Shown: piece by piece, positions 6,048 to 6,932 of the stretch
Numbering within the stretch: position 1 is the stretch's first letter
Layout: each line of letters begins with the position of its first letter
Source: CAZWRN01 sp964636275
GTDB lineage: Bacteria > Patescibacteriota > Microgenomatia > Daviesbacterales > UBA10151
Length of the DNA: 6,932 nt
NCBI GenBank assembly: GCA_964636275.1
Contig: CAZWRN010000043.1
Coordinates: 1-6,932 of the forward strand
Direction: 5' to 3'
Position numbers and translations under genes: made by a program
The notes under the pieces: generated by a model
The model's database searches: none
What the model saw: only the letters and a program-made list of their open reading frames with translations
What the model was told of the DNA's origin: nothing

Positions 6048-6443
6048 CTAATTATTGGTAATTTTAACTAAAGTTGCTTCTAGCTCTTCTTTGGAAGCTG
6101 GTCTGGCGTTTTTAAAGCTCAGATCACCGGATTGATCTATTGGAACCAGATGAATATGGGTATGATCTACATCTAGGCCATAGACAATTGAGCCGATTTT
6201 TCCACTTTTAGGTTGAAATGTTTGCTTTAATTTGGTTGAAACTGTTTTTGCGGCGGTCCAGATGGCTGAATATTCAGCATCATTCATTTCAAAAAGATAT
6301 GGTGAATGAATTTTTGGAATTACTAATGTGTGACCCTCTTTAATCGGATGAATATCCAGAAAAGCTATAAACTGCTCATTTTCCCAGATTTTATAACAAG
6401 GGATATCGCCTGACACAATTTTACAGAATAAACAGTTTTCCAT
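6048..6443 (-). CDS. HIT-family nucleotide hydrolase/transferase
   Basis: The 131-aa protein has the length expected for a single-domain HIT (histidine triad) protein. The signature HTHIHLVP at 94-101 gives the HxHxH triad His94/His96/His98, the middle-to-last histidines being the nucleophilic pair in this family. The N-terminal CLFCKI (Cys4, Cys7) is the common zinc-binding pair, and HPIKEGHTLVIPK (32-44) is the usual beta-strand region before the active site. Family members hydrolyse nucleoside phosphoramidates or dinucleoside polyphosphates in the cytoplasm; the exact substrate here cannot be told. The residues before the triad read YGLDVDHTH rather than the more usual GQ-containing form. 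It lies downstream of the Nudix gene in the same direction with a 37-bp gap, which could mean co-transcription or its own promoter. Confidence 0.92.
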   Translation of the reverse strand: MENCLFCKIVSGDIPCYKIWENEQFIAFLDIHPIKEGHTLVIPKIHSPYLFEMNDAEYSAIWTAAKTVSTKLKQTFQPKSGKIGSIVYGLDVDHTHIHLVPIDQSGDLSFKNARPASKEELEATLVKITNN

Positions 6444-6450
6444 AGATGGA

Positions 6451-6479
6451 AGTATAAAGGATAAATTATAAAGTATAAA
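6451..6479 (-). promoter_or_regulatory. Candidate leaderless promoter of the HIT gene
   Basis: On the minus strand TTTATA (6474-6479) and TATACT (6451-6456) are separated by 17 bp, and seven bases separate the -10 from the ATG at 6443. There is no purine-rich Shine-Dalgarno. The region also contains the direct repeat AAGTATAAAG at 6450-6459 and 6471-6480 (plus strand), which generates both hexamers. A second -10-like TATAAT lies at 6465-6470. Confidence 0.4.
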
Positions 6480-6480
6480 G

Positions 6481-6915
6481 TCAGGAGTTATTCAGTATAT
6501 TTTTTTCTAAAAATAGCTTTGTTTCTGGGATGGTTTCTGAGGGTAATTGTTTGAAAAATTGGTATTCAGAGGCTTGTTCATTGAGTCTGATATCGAGTGA
6601 AGCAGGCCTGACTAGAAACACTAGGCTAATAGAATGTCCAACTGCTACCTCGGGTGAGAAATCGACATATCCCAGTAATTTGCCTAGTGAGATGTCTATT
6701 CCTAATTCATCTAAGGCGATCCTTTTAGCCGCTTCTTCAGCAGTTTCATCTTTGAGCCAGGTTCCGCCTGGTAAATGCCACATTCCGATAGCTGGAGGAA
6801 TATTACGTTTGGTAAGTAAAACTCCTTGATTAGTTTTTATAACAATCTCAACACAGAGACGGGGGACTAGGGAATAAACTTCAATAAATTTGTCATAAGG
6901 AATTTTGTGAGCCAT
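6481..6915 (-). CDS. Nudix hydrolase, GDP-mannose hydrolase-like box
   Basis: The 144-aa protein is of normal length for a single Nudix domain. The Nudix box spans residues 51-73, preceded by GMWHLPG: Gly51, Glu57, Arg65, then IALDELGI in place of the usual E-U-x-E-E-x-G-U. The first Glu of the REUxEE core is Ile and the second is Asp69, while Glu70 and Gly72 are kept. This R-x4-E-L-G form is reminiscent of GDP-mannose mannosyl hydrolases, as are the RLCVEIVI strand and the KRNIPPAIGMWHLPGG segment. Nudix enzymes hydrolyse nucleoside diphosphates linked to another group, using Mg2+; the substrate here is not determined. ATG 6915 is the best start, but no in-frame stop lies between it and the window edge, so an extension upstream cannot be excluded. 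Confidence 0.88.
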   Translation of the reverse strand: MAHKIPYDKFIEVYSLVPRLCVEIVIKTNQGVLLTKRNIPPAIGMWHLPGGTWLKDETAEEAAKRIALDELGIDISLGKLLGYVDFSPEVAVGHSISLVFLVRPASLDIRLNEQASEYQFFKQLPSETIPETKLFLEKNILNNS

Positions 6916-6921
6916 CAGATG

Positions 6922-6927
6922 AGTATA
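6922..6927 (-). promoter_or_regulatory. Candidate -10 of the Nudix gene (leaderless spacing)
   Basis: TATACT on the minus strand ends six bases before the ATG at 6915. The -35 region lies outside the window. It matches the layout before the HIT gene and purD. Confidence 0.35.
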
Positions 6928-6932
6928 CTTTT

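Noticed and set aside
5741..6061. Plus-strand 106-codon open frame containing SEAKDL
   Set aside because: It is made of antisense purD plus the palindromic repeat; SEAKDL-type peptides are a known artefact of that repeat.
6530..6829. Plus-strand 99-codon open frame
   Set aside because: It is antisense to the Nudix gene and has no features of its own.

Overview
The window looks like a junction between an integrated mobile element (roughly positions 1 to 4301) and conserved chromosome (roughly 4301 to 6932) of a low-GC bacterium. The style suggests Patescibacteria/CPR: a DUF87/TraG-like coupling ATPase with a long unrecognised N-terminal region, compact genes, and host genes that appear to be transcribed leaderless. 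The lineage is an inference from gene style; no phylogenetic marker is present. The standard genetic code fits, since TGA is used as a stop.

Left part (element). A 735-codon open reading frame on the minus strand starts at 2205 and runs off the left edge. It encodes a membrane-anchored conjugation/type IV secretion ATPase with Walker A and Walker B motifs. Diverging from it, on the plus strand, is a two-gene operon: an unrecognised small protein (2368-2781) and a large serine recombinase (2778-4361). The two overlap by the four bases ATGA. Their shared upstream region carries a clear promoter (TTGACA, 18 bp, TATACT). Two abutting 21-bp direct repeats cover its spacer and -10, and each contains a TATACA-N4-TGTATA palindrome. 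This looks like a two-site operator controlling the integration module.

Junction. The 3' end of the recombinase gene runs into a complete tRNA-Gly(TCC) gene on the opposite strand (4301-4372). The last 19 recombinase codons and its stop lie in antisense tRNA sequence. The 3' end of the tRNA faces the element, as expected if the tRNA is the integration site. A large serine recombinase using a tRNA is unusual, because tRNA genes are mostly targeted by tyrosine recombinases. The second attachment site should lie beyond the left edge.

Right part (chromosome). Three minus-strand genes follow: a divergent PurD (phosphoribosylamine-glycine ligase), a HIT-family nucleotide hydrolase/transferase and a Nudix hydrolase. 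All three have a -10-like hexamer only 6-7 nt before the ATG, the layout of leaderless mRNAs. A strongly palindromic intergenic repeat of the 'CTTATCCTGAGTGAAGCGAA' type sits between purD and the HIT gene. The chromosomal genes look visibly richer in GC than the element genes.

Integrated view: this is the integrase end of an integrative conjugative or mobilizable element in a tRNA-Gly gene. Its coupling ATPase and its recombinase operon diverge from one region that may be regulated as a unit.
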